64,000 nucleotides of DNA from Ureibacillus galli (GTDB lineage Bacteria > Bacillota > Bacilli > Bacillales_A > Planococcaceae), in the NCBI RefSeq assembly GCF_014836845.1, contig NZ_JACSQA010000009.1:1-64000 (forward strand). The letters are read 5' to 3'. This document shows, in pieces, positions 1 through 9,162 of this stretch. Under the pieces are notes generated by a model. It saw nothing but the letters and a program-made list of their open reading frames with translations. It did no database searches and was not told where the DNA came from. Within the stretch, counting starts at the first letter, position 1, and each line of letters begins with the position of its first letter. A program made the translations under genes and the position numbers.

Positions 1-25
1 ATACCCGAAAAACGTTCAAAATTAC

Positions 26-63
26 AAAAGGCCTTCAGAATGTGACCATTCTGAAGGCCTTTT
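26..63 (-). terminator. Rho-independent terminator after the ytlACD-like operon
   Basis: A 16-bp perfect stem (27-42 with 47-62) closes on the loop TGAC. It lies 48 bases past the permease stop codon. Read on the minus strand it is followed by a T-rich tail. The stem is symmetric, so it may also stop transcription entering from the left edge. Confidence 0.85.
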
Positions 64-110
64 GTCGACAATCTGAAAGCATCATTCAAATCATTGAATG
101 ATGCTTATTT

Positions 111-905
111 TTATTCATTTTTAATTAACCGTTTCTCTAATATTTCCACTAACTGATACATAATTGTTGCAAAGATGGCAATAATCAACAGTGACATTAA
201 CACGAGGTTAAAGTTAAATACTTGGAAACCATAAATAATTAAGTACCCTAATCCTTTGGATGATACGAGGAATTCTCCGACAATAACCCCTACCCATGAT
301 AATCCAACATTCACTTTTAACGTTGAGATAATAGTTGGAAAAGAGGCAGGTAAAATGGCCTCTTTAAACATTTGGAACCGTGAAGCATTGAAGGTTTGCA
401 GTACTTTTAAATAGTTTCCATCAACGTTTTTAAAGGAAGTATAGATCACAATCGTTGAAATGATAACTGAGATAATAGCACCCATTGTAATAATCGAATT
501 CATCCCAGGACCCATTGCAACGATTAAAATAGGACCTAAAGCTACTTTCGGCATCGCATTTAATATAACTAAGTATGGATCTAAAATCTTTGAAAGAAAA
601 GGAGACCACCATAAGATTGCAGCTAAAATTGTTCCAAGTAATGTCCCGATAATAAATCCTAATACCGTTTCAAAGACGGTATACCCTATATGAACAAATA
701 TGGTGCCGTCTACTACATTTTCAACTAATAACGAATAGATTTTTGAAGGCGAACTAAAAATTAATTGGTCAATCCATTTTAATCTTGAAGCGATTTCCCA
801 AAGGGAAAAAAACGCAATCAAAATTAATAATTGGTAAAACCGGACCCATCTTTTTTCCTTTATAAGCGACTGTTTAAATTGTTCGTGGAGTTTATGATTG
901 TTCAA
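111..905 (-). CDS. ytlD: ABC transporter permease, NitT/TauT/SsuC type (YtlD-like)
   Basis: Inner-membrane permease of a nitrate/sulfonate/thiamine-precursor class ABC importer. It has about six hydrophobic segments, and a cytoplasmic EAA-type loop ([17 protein letters not shown]) in the last third that contacts the ATPase. It is the last gene of a three-gene unit with its ATPase and binding protein, the order of B. subtilis ytlA-ytlC-ytlD. The longest frame starts at TTG 914, only about one base from GGAAGGAG. TTG 905 sits ten bases from the same site and is preferred, giving a 14-base overlap with the ATPase gene. The substrate cannot be read from the sequence. The family call is firm; the ytlD name rests on operon order. 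Confidence 0.85.
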   Translation of the reverse strand: MNNHKLHEQFKQSLIKEKRWVRFYQLLILIAFFSLWEIASRLKWIDQLIFSSPSKIYSLLVENVVDGTIFVHIGYTVFETVLGFIIGTLLGTILAAILWWSPFLSKILDPYLVILNAMPKVALGPILIVAMGPGMNSIITMGAIISVIISTIVIYTSFKNVDGNYLKVLQTFNASRFQMFKEAILPASFPTIISTLKVNVGLSWVGVIVGEFLVSSKGLGYLIIYGFQVFNFNLVLMSLLIIAIFATIMYQLVEILEKRLIKNE

Positions 906-1665
906 GGTTTTCAAGCTCCTTCCAAATCATTTGGAATAGGGGGGAATAACTTGAATGGGACCTTACATCAAAGGGTGTTAATTGTCTTAATTCTTCAGGT
1001 ACTTCAAAAATTTGATGTAACTTGCCTGGTCTAGGGGAAAATAAGAAAATACGATCACTCATCGCAATCGCCTCCCCTAAATCATGCGTTACAAGTACTG
1101 CCGTTTTACCATACTCCTTCAGTTTGTTTGCAACTAAATCTTCCAGTTTCAATTTCGATTGATAATCAAGGGCAGAGAATGGTTCATCTAATAATAAAAT
1201 TTTCGGGTCAACTGCAAGGGTTCTCGCTAAAGCAACCCTTTGGCGCATTCCACCTGACAATTCTCTCGGATATTTTTCTCCAATTGGAGGTAATCCAACA
1301 TCATGTAACAAATCAGAAGTAACCTTTGAAAAGTTTTGGTTATCCTCTTTTAAAAGTTTTAAGCCGAGAGTAATGTTTTCTTCAATCGTTTTCCAAGGAA
1401 ATAAATAATCTTGTTGAAGCATATATCCAATTGATAATTCGGAATTTCCGTAAACCTCTTGATTTTCGATTGTCACTGTCCCAGATGTAGGTTGAAACAA
1501 TCCAGCAATTATGGAGAGAAGTGTCGTTTTTCCACAACCACTAGGGCCAATAAAAGAGACAAATTCTCCTTTATGAATGGTTAAATTAATATTTTGTAAT
1601 GCCTCAGTTGCGGCTTCCTTTGAAAAATACGTATGGTGAACGTTGGTGACAGTTAAAAAGTCCAT
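892..1665 (-). CDS. ytlC: ABC transporter ATP-binding protein (YtlC-like)
   Basis: ATPase that energises the adjacent permease. Numbering from ATG 1665: Walker [10 protein letters not shown] at 40-48, signature LSGGM at 136-140, Walker B ILLLDE at 156-161, D-loop SALD at 164-167 and switch histidine H194. The 257-residue length is normal for SsuB/TauB-type subunits. ATG 1665 was chosen over an upstream in-frame codon at 1701 because TTTTGGAG lies just before it and it begins one base after the binding-protein stop. It overlaps the permease gene, so translation is probably coupled. No key residue is missing. Confidence 0.9.
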   Translation of the reverse strand: MDFLTVTNVHHTYFSKEAATEALQNINLTIHKGEFVSFIGPSGCGKTTLLSIIAGLFQPTSGTVTIENQEVYGNSELSIGYMLQQDYLFPWKTIEENITLGLKLLKEDNQNFSKVTSDLLHDVGLPPIGEKYPRELSGGMRQRVALARTLAVDPKILLLDEPFSALDYQSKLKLEDLVANKLKEYGKTAVLVTHDLGEAIAMSDRIFLFSPRPGKLHQIFEVPEELRQLTPFDVRSHSSYSPLFQMIWKELENLEQS

Positions 1666-1666
1666 T

Positions 1667-2665
1667 TTACTCCAAAACCTTCTCTGCAAACGTTGTATCA
1701 ACTAATTCGTTATAATCCATACGTTTTGGAAGTTCACCAGCTTCTTCCATAATATCTTGTAGATTGTTCCACTCTTCTTCATCTAAAACGGGGTCTTTCG
1801 CAAAGGATTCTTGTTCACGGTAGCGTTCAACAACCGTTGCAATTAGCTCTATATCTGTATCTTCAAAAAATGGTTGAATCGCTTCTGCTACTTCTTCAAC
1901 AGAACTTTCATAAACAAAATCTTGGGCTTTCTTTAACGCTCGAGTAAATTTCTCAATTACTTCTGGATTTTCGTTCATAAAGCTATCCTTTGCCATGAAT
2001 ACTGTATATGGTAAAGGACCAGATTCTGTACCAAAAGAGGCAACGATATGACCTTTGCCCTCTTGTTCAAATACACTAGCAGTCGGTTCAAATAGTTGAA
2101 CAAAGTCACCTGTACCTGATGCAAAGGCTGTAGATATATTAGCAAAATCTATATTTTGGATTAGCTCTAAATCTTCCTGGGGATCAATGCCATGTTTTTT
2201 TAACACATATTCCCCTGCCATTTGCGGCATGCCACCTTTACGTTGTCCAAGGAATGTTGAGTCTTTTAACATATCCCAAGAAAAGTTTTCAATTTTTTCT
2301 CTTGCAACTAAAAATGTTCCGTCTGTTTGTGTTAATTGTGCAAAGTTTTTGATTGGATCATTGGCACCTTGAGCAGATACATAAATCGATGTTTCAGAAC
2401 CAACTAAAGCAATGTCAATCCCATCGGACAAAAGGGCTGTCATCGTTTTATCTCCACCAGCTATTGTAGATAATTCTATTTCTAACCCTTCTTCTTCAAA
2501 GAAGCCTTGGGTAATAGCTACGTATTGAGGCGCGTAGAAAATGGAGCGTGTAACTTCACCGACTTTGACCGTTTGAAGATCCTCTTTATCATTACAAGCA
2601 GTTAAAACGATTATAGTAAAGCAAGCTAAAATGAATAATAGACTGGACTTCACCCAATTTTTCAA
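1667..2665 (-). CDS. ytlA: NMT1/THI5-like substrate-binding lipoprotein (YtlA-like)
   Basis: Extracellular solute-binding lipoprotein of the ABC importer. From TTG 2665 the protein is 332 residues with a signal peptide and lipobox LTAC (Cys24). The mature part has the NMT1-like pattern of two alpha/beta lobes (FYAPQYVAITQGFFEEEGL; DIALVGSET). TTG 2665 is preferred to ATG 2713 because GGGGAGG precedes it by eight bases and because it places the lipobox at the usual distance. First gene of the operon. Ligands of this family include thiamine precursors, nitrate, taurine and sulfonates; nothing here decides between them. Confidence 0.85.
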   Translation of the reverse strand: MKNWVKSSLLFILACFTIIVLTACNDKEDLQTVKVGEVTRSIFYAPQYVAITQGFFEEEGLEIELSTIAGGDKTMTALLSDGIDIALVGSETSIYVSAQGANDPIKNFAQLTQTDGTFLVAREKIENFSWDMLKDSTFLGQRKGGMPQMAGEYVLKKHGIDPQEDLELIQNIDFANISTAFASGTGDFVQLFEPTASVFEQEGKGHIVASFGTESGPLPYTVFMAKDSFMNENPEVIEKFTRALKKAQDFVYESSVEEVAEAIQPFFEDTDIELIATVVERYREQESFAKDPVLDEEEWNNLQDIMEEAGELPKRMDYNELVDTTFAEKVLE

Positions 2666-2876
2666 TGCTCCGACCTCCCCATTCATACTGTTTATCAAAG
2701 GTAGGTTATGCATTCAATTAAAAATGTGTGAATCCCTATAAAATCGTTATTTCATCGGTATATATTAGAAAATGGATACTGTTATTATGCATTTATAGTA
2801 CATCTCAACCAATGAGGTAAATAAAGTGACTACTAGCATCTCCTTTCCAATCCTTTTTAATAATAACTTGAGCATA

Positions 2877-2911
2877 AAAAAAGGTAATCCAAAAATTGGA
2901 TTACCTTTTTT
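2877..2911 (-). terminator. Terminator after ylaH
   Basis: The stem AAGGTAATCC/GGATTACCTT (2881-2890 with 2898-2907) has loop AAAAATT and a T-rich tail on the minus strand. It lies eight bases past the ylaH stop. The 2666-2876 stretch between it and the binding-protein start holds no convincing gene. Confidence 0.85.
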
Positions 2912-2918
2912 AAAGATA

Positions 2919-3302
2919 TTAAGATGCTGCGCTTTTTTCCCGTTTTTCACGCCATAAGCGGATTTTGTATAGGATTAATATGAAGGCAGCAACAATTAGC
3001 CCCTCAATCATAGGCAAGAACAGTGCTAAAAACGTTAAAACAATACATCCTATAAATAAGAATATATATATAATCACATTTTTAATAAGCGATAAATCGT
3101 TTTTAGCAAAGCCAAGTTTATAAACAATTGCTGATAAAATAAATACTAATAAAAAGACAACATAACCAGCAACGGCATAGCTTGGTAAATTTTCGTAAAG
3201 ATAGCGAGTAATACCTGACATGCGTCCGAATACAAACTCATTTTCACTTGCATTCGTAGGTGCAGATGCTTGAATATAATTTAACGTTCCAAACAAGTTC
3301 AT
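2919..3302 (-). CDS. ylaH: YlaH-like membrane protein
   Basis: Small membrane protein of unknown biochemical role, of the YlaH-like family found beside typA in Bacillales. From ATG 3302 it has 127 residues: a polar N-terminal 40, then three hydrophobic segments at about 42-62, 74-96 and 99-115, and a basic C-terminal tail (RLWREKREK) that suggests a cytoplasmic C-terminus. The longest frame starts at TTG 3314; ATG 3302 has AGAGGTG nine bases upstream and fits better. It lies 38 bases after typA in the same direction with its own terminator, so it is probably co-transcribed with typA, as in B. subtilis ylaG-ylaH. Confidence 0.8.
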   Translation of the reverse strand: MNLFGTLNYIQASAPTNASENEFVFGRMSGITRYLYENLPSYAVAGYVVFLLVFILSAIVYKLGFAKNDLSLIKNVIIYIFLFIGCIVLTFLALFLPMIEGLIVAAFILILYKIRLWREKREKSAAS

Positions 3303-3340
3303 CTTCTCCAACACCTCTCATCATTTCCCCAAAACAGTTA

Positions 3341-5185
3341 TTATTGTTCTGCGTATTTTTTCTTTTTCGCTTGTTTCTCACGTTCGTTTTTATCTAAAAT
3401 TTGTTTACGTAAGCGAATCGATTCTGGAGTTACTTCTAAATACTCATCATCATCTAAAAATTCTAAAGCTTCTTCAAGAGTTAAAATACGTGGACGTTTA
3501 ATAACGTTTGTTTGGTCTTTTGTCGCTGAACGTACATTTGTTTTTTGTTTCGTTTTCGTAATATTAACTGTAATGTCATTATCACGATTATTTTCACCAA
3601 CGATCATACCTTCGTAAATTTCAGTACCTGGTTCTACGAATAGTGTACCACGGTCTTCTATTTGCATCATACCATAAGTTGTCGCTTTCCCTGTCTCCAT
3701 TGACACAAGGGCACCTTGGTGACGTCCACCAACACGGCCAGGTACAACAGGTTGGTATGAATCGAACGTATGGTTAATAATACCAAAGCCTTTTGTTAAT
3801 GACATGAACTCCGTTGTGTATCCAATTAATCCGCGGGCAGGTACCATGAAGATTAAACGAACTTGTCCATTTCCTTCATTGACCATATCTAACATTTCCC
3901 CTTTACGGTTACCAAGGGACTCGATAACAGAACCAACACTTTCTTCTGGTACATCAATTTGTACACGCTCGATTGGTTCACATTTTACTCCATCGATTTC
4001 GCGAATAATTACTTGTGGTTTAGACACTTGTAATTCATAACCTTCACGACGCATGTTTTCAATTAAAATCGATAAGTGAAGTTCTCCACGCCCAGACACA
4101 ATCCAAGCATCTGGTGAATCAGTATCTTCTACACGAAGAGATACGTCCGTTTGTAATTGGGAACGAAGACGTTCTTCAATTTTTCTTGACGTAATCCATT
4201 TTCCTTCACGACCAGCAAATGGAGAATTATTTACTAAGAAAGTCATTTGTAATGTTGGCTCATCAATACGTAATGGTGTTAATGCTTCTTGATGATCAAC
4301 TGGACATACCGTTTCACCAACATTAATTTCTTCCATTCCGGATACTGCTACTAAATCTCCAGCGTACGCTTCTTGAATTTCTTCCCGTTTTAAACCGAAG
4401 AAACCAAATAATTTTGTTACACGGAAGTTTTTCACTGAACCATCAAGTTTCATTAAAGCCACTTGTTGCCCTACATGAATCGTTCCACGGAATACACGAC
4501 CAATACCGATACGACCAACGAAGTCATTATAATCTAATAATGCTACTTGGAATTGTAATGGTTCTTCTCGTGTATCAATTGGTGCTGGGATATGTTCAAT
4601 AATCGATTCAAATAAGCATTGCATCGATTCTTCTTGTTTTGATGGGTCTGGATTTAGGGAAGCCGTACCATTTACACCAGATGCATAAACAACTGGGAAT
4701 TCTAATTGTTCTTCATCTGCACCTAATTCGATTAATAGATCTAGTACTTCATCTACTACTTCTTCAGGACGGGCTGAATCTTTGTCAACTTTATTAACAA
4801 CAACGATTGGTGTTAATTTTTGCTCTAATGCTTTTTTCAAAACAAAGCGTGTTTGAGGCATACAACCTTCATATGCATCGACAACAAGTAATACACCATC
4901 AACCATTTTTAAAATACGTTCTACTTCTCCACCGAAGTCGGCATGTCCTGGTGTATCTAGGATATTTATACGAGTACCGTTATAGTTTACTGCTGTATTT
5001 TTAGCAAGAATCGTAATACCACGTTCACGTTCAAGATCATTCGAGTCCATTGCTCTTTCTTCAACATGTTCATTTGAACGGAAAGTTCCAGATTGTTTTA
5101 ACAATTGGTCAACTAATGTTGTTTTCCCATGGTCAACGTGTGCGATAATTGCGATATTGCGTAAATCTTCGCGTAACTTTGTCAT
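3341..5185 (-). CDS. typA: TypA/BipA ribosome-associated translational GTPase
   Basis: Elongation-factor-like GTPase that binds the 70S ribosome and supports 50S assembly and growth under stress or cold. It has 614 residues from ATG 5185 (GGAG eight bases upstream). G motifs: G1 AHVDHGKTT at 15-23, G3 DTPGH at 77-81, G4 NKVD at 131-134. These are followed by EF-Tu-like domain II, an EF-G-like domain and the BipA-specific C-terminal domain ([13 protein letters not shown]). Length and order are typical. Divergent from ylaF and followed by ylaH, as in B. subtilis. An upstream in-frame codon at 5200 lacks a usable ribosome binding site. Confidence 0.97.
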   Translation of the reverse strand: MTKLREDLRNIAIIAHVDHGKTTLVDQLLKQSGTFRSNEHVEERAMDSNDLERERGITILAKNTAVNYNGTRINILDTPGHADFGGEVERILKMVDGVLLVVDAYEGCMPQTRFVLKKALEQKLTPIVVVNKVDKDSARPEEVVDEVLDLLIELGADEEQLEFPVVYASGVNGTASLNPDPSKQEESMQCLFESIIEHIPAPIDTREEPLQFQVALLDYNDFVGRIGIGRVFRGTIHVGQQVALMKLDGSVKNFRVTKLFGFFGLKREEIQEAYAGDLVAVSGMEEINVGETVCPVDHQEALTPLRIDEPTLQMTFLVNNSPFAGREGKWITSRKIEERLRSQLQTDVSLRVEDTDSPDAWIVSGRGELHLSILIENMRREGYELQVSKPQVIIREIDGVKCEPIERVQIDVPEESVGSVIESLGNRKGEMLDMVNEGNGQVRLIFMVPARGLIGYTTEFMSLTKGFGIINHTFDSYQPVVPGRVGGRHQGALVSMETGKATTYGMMQIEDRGTLFVEPGTEIYEGMIVGENNRDNDITVNITKTKQKTNVRSATKDQTNVIKRPRILTLEEALEFLDDDEYLEVTPESIRLRKQILDKNEREKQAKKKKYAEQ

Positions 5186-5226
5186 TATTCCACTCCACAT
5201 TCTTTTTTCATATGATTAACTGTGTT

Positions 5227-5255
5227 ATTATAGCACAAGAAGAGATACTTGTCTT
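5227..5255 (-). promoter_or_regulatory. Probable sigma-A promoter of typA-ylaH
   Basis: On the minus strand a perfect -10 TATAAT (5227-5232) is preceded by an extended TGC. A -35-like AAGACA (5250-5255) lies 17 bases upstream. The -10 is 42 bases before the typA start. The -35 is weak, but the extended -10 compensates. Confidence 0.65.
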
Positions 5256-5330
5256 TTTCATATTTTTACAATTTCGACAAACTTGGATCAATATCGATAC
5301 TTTTCTATCAAGTAAGGAGGACTATTGTGC

Positions 5331-5516
5331 ATGAATAAAGCAAAAATTGTCATGTTCATCTTTGCAGTTGCGGCAATGTTATCAATGATTTCCGTTGGTT
5401 ATGCCATTGCAGCCAAAACAGCTATCGGAGCTATTGCGGGATTAGTAGCATTATGTGTCGTAATGATGACAGGATTTAAAATGAAACGAAAATTTAGGGA
5501 CCAAGGTTTACTTTAA
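5331..5516 (+). CDS. ylaF: YlaF family small membrane protein
   Basis: A 61-residue protein with two hydrophobic helices (about 5-25 and 30-48) and a basic C-terminal end (KMKRKFRD). The function is unknown. Identity rests on size, composition and its position divergent from typA, matching B. subtilis ylaF-ylaG. ATG 5331 is chosen because AAGGAGG (5314-5320) ends ten bases upstream; TTG 5325 would be too close. Confidence 0.8.
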   Translation: MNKAKIVMFIFAVAAMLSMISVGYAIAAKTAIGAIAGLVALCVVMMTGFKMKRKFRDQGLL

Positions 5517-5560
5517 TAAATTCGTTTTTCTTATCTTGCCACATCTTATTCGGATAATTC

Positions 5561-5602
5561 AAAAATCGTAGGTAACAAAAAATTTGCTACCTACGATTTT
5601 TT
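5561..5602. terminator. Bidirectional terminator between ylaF and suhB
   Basis: The two arms AAAAATCGTAGGTA and TACCTACGATTTTT (5561-5574 and 5588-5602) form a strong stem, with A-runs and T-runs on the two sides. It sits between convergent ylaF and suhB and overlaps the last two bases of suhB. Confidence 0.85.
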
Positions 5603-6392
5603 ATTTTTCTTCAATATAATCATTTAATATTTGATGATGAATAGAAGGATTTGCAATGATGAATGTATCTTTTGATAAAAGGTTACATTCTTCACCTTTT
5701 AAATTCGATGCAATGGCTCCTACTTCTTTCGCAATGACTGTTCCTCCACCAATATCCCACGGTGACAATCTCATCGATATATAAGCATCTAATTTCCCAC
5801 TAATAACAAAGGCAATTTCCATCGCTGCAGAACCGTAAGAACGTGTACCACGAATCGTATGAACAAGCTCAATCATTTTTTCATGATTAACAACTCTATT
5901 CGGCGTAACCCAAGTTGCATTAATGCCAATCACAGCTTCTTCGAGCGGTACCGGTTGGAGTTTGCGTAATGGTGAATCATTGTACCAAGCCCCTTGTCCT
6001 TCTATAGCGTAAAAAAGATCTTCTCTCATAACATCAAATATGTATCCGAGTTTTCCTATACCATCAATAAAAAACCCCATAGTAATCATAAAATGACGGT
6101 GCTGCTTCACAAAATTCATCGTTCCGTCAATTGGATCGATAATCCATACCGGACCCTCTAGAGATGTTACATTTTCCCCCATTCCCTCTTCACCTAATAT
6201 TTTATGTTGGGGGAAGGACGCTTTAATTTTCTCTATAAAAAATAATTCTGTTTCACGATCGATATTCGTAACTAAATCGTTAGCTCCTGATTTTGTGTAT
6301 ACCTTTAAATCATAGGAAAAGGCTTCACGTATTCTTTTCCCTGCCTCAAAGATCATTTCTTTCGCAAATTCATCCACTTTATTTATATTCAT
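5601..6392 (-). CDS. suhB: Inositol monophosphatase family protein (SuhB/YktC)
   Basis: Mg-dependent, lithium-sensitive-type phosphatase of the IMPase/FBPase superfamily, likely acting on myo-inositol-1-phosphate or related sugar phosphates in the cytoplasm. It has 263 residues. Metal ligands are visible: GEEG at 67-70, DPIDGTMNF at 86-94 and WDIGGG at 211-216. Locus order (yktA, yktB, small gene, suhB, ylaF, typA) follows B. subtilis, where this gene is yktC/suhB. The start ATG 6392 has GGTGGGG upstream. No missing residue. The physiological substrate is inferred from the family. Confidence 0.92.
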   Translation of the reverse strand: MNINKVDEFAKEMIFEAGKRIREAFSYDLKVYTKSGANDLVTNIDRETELFFIEKIKASFPQHKILGEEGMGENVTSLEGPVWIIDPIDGTMNFVKQHRHFMITMGFFIDGIGKLGYIFDVMREDLFYAIEGQGAWYNDSPLRKLQPVPLEEAVIGINATWVTPNRVVNHEKMIELVHTIRGTRSYGSAAMEIAFVISGKLDAYISMRLSPWDIGGGTVIAKEVGAIASNLKGEECNLLSKDTFIIANPSIHHQILNDYIEEK

Positions 6393-6437
6393 ATAACCCC
6401 CACCTTCTTAGTCAACATTTCCCTTTTACCAATTATA

Positions 6438-6480
6438 ACAAAAATCACTTGCTGTCCGATATGGAGCAAGTGATTTTTAC
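6438..6480 (-). terminator. Terminator after the YkzI-like gene
   Basis: The 14-bp perfect stem AAAAATCACTTGCT/AGCAAGTGATTTTT (6440-6453 with 6465-6478) has a T-rich tail on the minus strand. It separates the small upstream gene from suhB. Confidence 0.85.
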
Positions 6481-6495
6481 TTAATTATAAAATTT

Positions 6496-6693
6496 TTAAA
6501 CATATGCGTGGAGACCATCTAATTCGTCTTGAATTTCTTTAAGACGTTTTTTACTCTTTTCCATTTCCTTTTCATCATTCTCTTGCATAGCTGCATACAA
6601 GGAGGCAAGCTCGTAATCCAGCTCTAAACGTAAAATTTGTTCATATTGCTTTTCAATATCAACTTTACGTATAATTTTAATCATCTGTTTCAT
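6496..6693 (-). CDS. ykzI: Small charged coiled-coil protein (YkzI-like)
   Basis: A 65-residue hydrophilic protein rich in Glu, Lys, Leu and Ile with heptad-like spacing, predicted as two helices forming a coiled coil (about 10-60). No catalytic motif and no membrane segment. ATG 6693 has AAGGGAAGTG about eight bases upstream. Position between yktB and suhB corresponds to B. subtilis ykzI, a gene of unknown function; the name is by synteny only. It has its own terminator. Confidence 0.7.
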   Translation of the reverse strand: MKQMIKIIRKVDIEKQYEQILRLELDYELASLYAAMQENDEKEMEKSKKRLKEIQDELDGLHAYV

Positions 6694-6814
6694 ACTAAAT
6701 CACTTCCCTTTCATTTTTTAAAAATTTTTGTCTCATGAAAGAATGGTTTGTTACAAAATTTTTCCCAAAAAACTGATAAAATAAACATGTAATTCAAATA
6801 GGGGGCTATAATTA

Positions 6815-7441
6815 ATGGACAAAATTAAATGGACAAACAAAGACTTCGAAGTTTTCGAAATAGATGGTTTAGAACAACGGATGGAAGCTCTATCTTCTAT
6901 TGTTCGCCCAAAATTCCAACAATTAGGTGAAATGTTTTCAAGTTACTTTAGCTCTAAAACAGGTGATGAATTTTTCCCACATGTAGCTAAACACGCTAGA
7001 AGAACAATCAATCCTCCTAAAGATTCATGGGTTGCGTTTGCTCCTTATAAACGTGGGTATAAATCGCTTCCTCATTTTCAAATTGGACTTTGGAATACAC
7101 ATTTATTCATAATCGTTGCAATTATTTATGAAGCACCACAAAAAGCTGAAATGGCAACACGTTTATTAAACAATATTGACTATTTTGATAATTTGCCGGA
7201 GGATTTCATTATATCGGGTGATCATATGTCACAAGACGCAATATCTTTAAAAATAGGTCGTGAAGAACAGCTGGAAAATTTATTAATCCGATTACGAGAC
7301 GTCAAAAAAGGAGAATTTTTAGTTGGACGCCACATTTCAAGAGAAGAAGCTGTAAATCTTTCATCGGAACAATTTTTACAACTTACTGAAGAAACTTTTG
7401 AAGCTCTTTTACCTATTTACAACATTATCATTGGTAAATAA
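6815..7441 (+). CDS. yktB: YktB family protein (UPF0637/DUF1054)
   Basis: Cytoplasmic protein of 208 residues in the DUF1054/UPF0637 family, whose biochemical role is not established. Recognised by its opening (WTNKDFEVFEIDGLEQRM), the segment HARRTINPPKDSWVAF and its place next to yktA and suhB. ATG 6815 has AGGGGG nine bases upstream. It is divergent from the ykzI-like gene and monocistronic, with a terminator at 7459-7505. Confidence 0.88.
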   Translation: MDKIKWTNKDFEVFEIDGLEQRMEALSSIVRPKFQQLGEMFSSYFSSKTGDEFFPHVAKHARRTINPPKDSWVAFAPYKRGYKSLPHFQIGLWNTHLFIIVAIIYEAPQKAEMATRLLNNIDYFDNLPEDFIISGDHMSQDAISLKIGREEQLENLLIRLRDVKKGEFLVGRHISREEAVNLSSEQFLQLTEETFEALLPIYNIIIGK

Positions 7442-7458
7442 TTTACAAAGTGTTCATA

Positions 7459-7505
7459 GAGGCTGAAGTGAAAGTAACCATTTACTTGAACTTTAGCCTT
7501 TCTTT
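7459..7505 (+). terminator. Terminator after yktB
   Basis: The hairpin AGGCTGAAGT/ACTTTAGCCT (from about 7460 to 7498), with an inner AGTAA/TTACT extension, is followed by TTTCTTTATCTTT. One G-U pair is needed in the outer stem. The rest of the 7506-7706 gap shows no gene. Confidence 0.6.
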
Positions 7506-7706
7506 ATCTTTACGCTTCTGAATGAACTAAATCCTTTTTTTAAAAGAAATTAAATTTTTAAAATTTCGTTCCCTTATTTAGATGTGTTGTATCATTAATA
7601 TGCACAAGATGATTACAAACATTACATATTTCTACTAATTTTCTTCTTACAATTTTTAGCCTTTTAAAGAAGTTCTTTTTTAAGAAAACCATGTTTTTTG
7701 TAAAAT

Positions 7707-7745
7707 AAAAAAGGATTTAGAATAATATCATTCCAAATCCTTTAA
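7707..7745 (-). terminator. Terminator after yktA
   Basis: The stem AAAGGATTT/AAATCCTTT (7710-7718 with 7735-7743) has an A-run on its left, which is a U tail for minus-strand transcripts. It lies about 25 bases past the yktA stop. Confidence 0.75.
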
Positions 7746-7769
7746 TATTCATACATCCATTCTTTTAAC

Positions 7770-8039
7770 TTACATTTTTACGATTGTCCCGTCTTCTTTT
7801 TCTTTCGTTTGTTTAACTACTTTATAGCTTACATAACCGCTAACCTCTTCAAACTCACGAAAGACGGTTTTTTCCTCTGCTTGGGATGGTACTATCTCTT
7901 TAAATCGACGATATCGAGCAAGCATATCTTCCCTTTTAATCCCTTTTTCATATGCTTGTTCAACTCCTTCAAAAAACTTTATCACATCGATAATTTCTGT
8001 TGTTGACCAATCTGATGATATTGGATATGAATATTCCAT
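7770..8039 (-). CDS. yktA: UPF0223 family protein YktA
   Basis: An 89-residue protein of the UPF0223 family, a small helical fold of unknown function. Diagnostic features are the start [20 protein letters not shown] and a central helix with the basic run [16 protein letters not shown] 8039 has GGTAGGG upstream. Neighbour to yktB and speA as in B. subtilis. It lies 21 bases after the flavoprotein gene in the same direction and may be read with it. Confidence 0.88.
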   Translation of the reverse strand: MEYSYPISSDWSTTEIIDVIKFFEGVEQAYEKGIKREDMLARYRRFKEIVPSQAEEKTVFREFEEVSGYVSYKVVKQTKEKEDGTIVKM

Positions 8040-8060
8040 ACAAAAACCCTACCTTTAATT

Positions 8061-9020
8061 TTAGTGACCCCATTTTACTCTGATTTGTTCAGCTTGTGCA
8101 ACCATCCGCTCGATTAACTCTTGAACGGACGGTACATCTTTTATCATTCCCGTTACTTGGCCAGCCCATCCAAAACCATTTTGATTGTCCCCATCATAAA
8201 TAAATTTTTTATTGGCTTCTCCACTTATGAAATCTTTTAATGCCTCATAAGTAGGCGTTTCATTTTCAATTTCTATAATTTTTTCAGTAAATTCATTTTT
8301 TAATACTCGGGCAGGAGCACCAATCGACTGTTTAATTATCGTCGTATCTGTTTCTGAACTGTGTAGGAGAGCTTCTATATACTCCTTAGAGGCATGGACA
8401 CATTCCTTCGTTGCAATAAATCTAGTCCCCATTTCAATCCCTTCAGCACCTAGTGCGTGGGCAGCCATCCAACCACGGCCATCCCCAATACCTCCTGAAG
8501 CGATGACAGGTATCGATACGCTATCGACTACTTGAGGAACAAGTACCATCGTTCCGACATCGTCGCGCCCTAAATGACCTCCCCCTTCTTGACCAACAAC
8601 CATGACTGCATCAGCTCCAAGCTGTTCTGCCTTTATAGCTTGCCTTTTTGCGGCTACTAACACTAATTTTTTGATTGATGTTCCTTCTAGTAAATGGAAT
8701 ATTGGTGCTGGGTTGCCCCCTGTCATTGAAATGACAGGGACATTTTCTTCCACTGCAACTTTCACCATTTCTTCATATCCTTTACCATACATTCCGATGG
8801 CAAAATTCACCCCAAAGGGTCGATCCGTCTTTTCCCGAATTTTATAAATCTCTTCTCTTAGTAATTCTGGCGATTTTAAACTCATTGCCGTAATTTGTCC
8901 TAATCCTCCAGCATTCGATACAGCCGCTGCCAAATCGGAGTATGCTAAATAAGCTAACCCCCCTTGAATGATAGGATATTTTATTCCTAAAAGGCGTGTT
9001 ATTCTTGTTTCCCAGTCCAT
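8061..9020 (-). CDS. NAD(P)H-dependent flavin oxidoreductase, nitronate monooxygenase family
   Basis: FMN-dependent TIM-barrel enzyme of the nitronate monooxygenase / 2-nitropropane dioxygenase / FabK-like family, 319 residues. Flavin-binding segments: PIIQGGLAYLAYSDLAAAVS near the N-terminus, GQEGGGHLGRDD in the middle, ASGGIGDGRG and EMGTRFIATKE in the phosphate-binding region. Length fits nitronate monooxygenases such as B. subtilis YrpB. FabK-type enoyl-ACP reductases share the fold, so the reaction is not decided. ATG 9020 has AAAGGGG upstream. Probably expressed together with yktA. Confidence 0.82.
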   Translation of the reverse strand: MDWETRITRLLGIKYPIIQGGLAYLAYSDLAAAVSNAGGLGQITAMSLKSPELLREEIYKIREKTDRPFGVNFAIGMYGKGYEEMVKVAVEENVPVISMTGGNPAPIFHLLEGTSIKKLVLVAAKRQAIKAEQLGADAVMVVGQEGGGHLGRDDVGTMVLVPQVVDSVSIPVIASGGIGDGRGWMAAHALGAEGIEMGTRFIATKECVHASKEYIEALLHSSETDTTIIKQSIGAPARVLKNEFTEKIIEIENETPTYEALKDFISGEANKKFIYDGDNQNGFGWAGQVTGMIKDVPSVQELIERMVAQAEQIRVKWGH

Positions 9021-9089
9021 ATCGTCATCCCCTTTTTCACATTCTATTAATAATTTCTCTCACATCGGAAAAATTCCTTTAAATTTATG

Positions 9090-9118
9090 TAGTCATGATG
9101 TTGAATAGGTGCTATAAT
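9090..9118 (+). promoter_or_regulatory. Probable extended -10 promoter of speA
   Basis: TGCTATAAT (9110-9118) is a perfect extended -10 element, 45 bases before the TTG start of speA. No good -35 is visible at the expected distance. Confidence 0.5.
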
Positions 9119-9162
9119 TCTTCTTGTTTTCAAAATTTATATAAAGTGAGGTGGTACCTGCG

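Noticed and set aside
2765-2950. 61-codon minus-strand frame overlapping the ylaH 3' end
   Set aside because: Starts inside ylaH, runs through its terminator and has no proper ribosome binding site.
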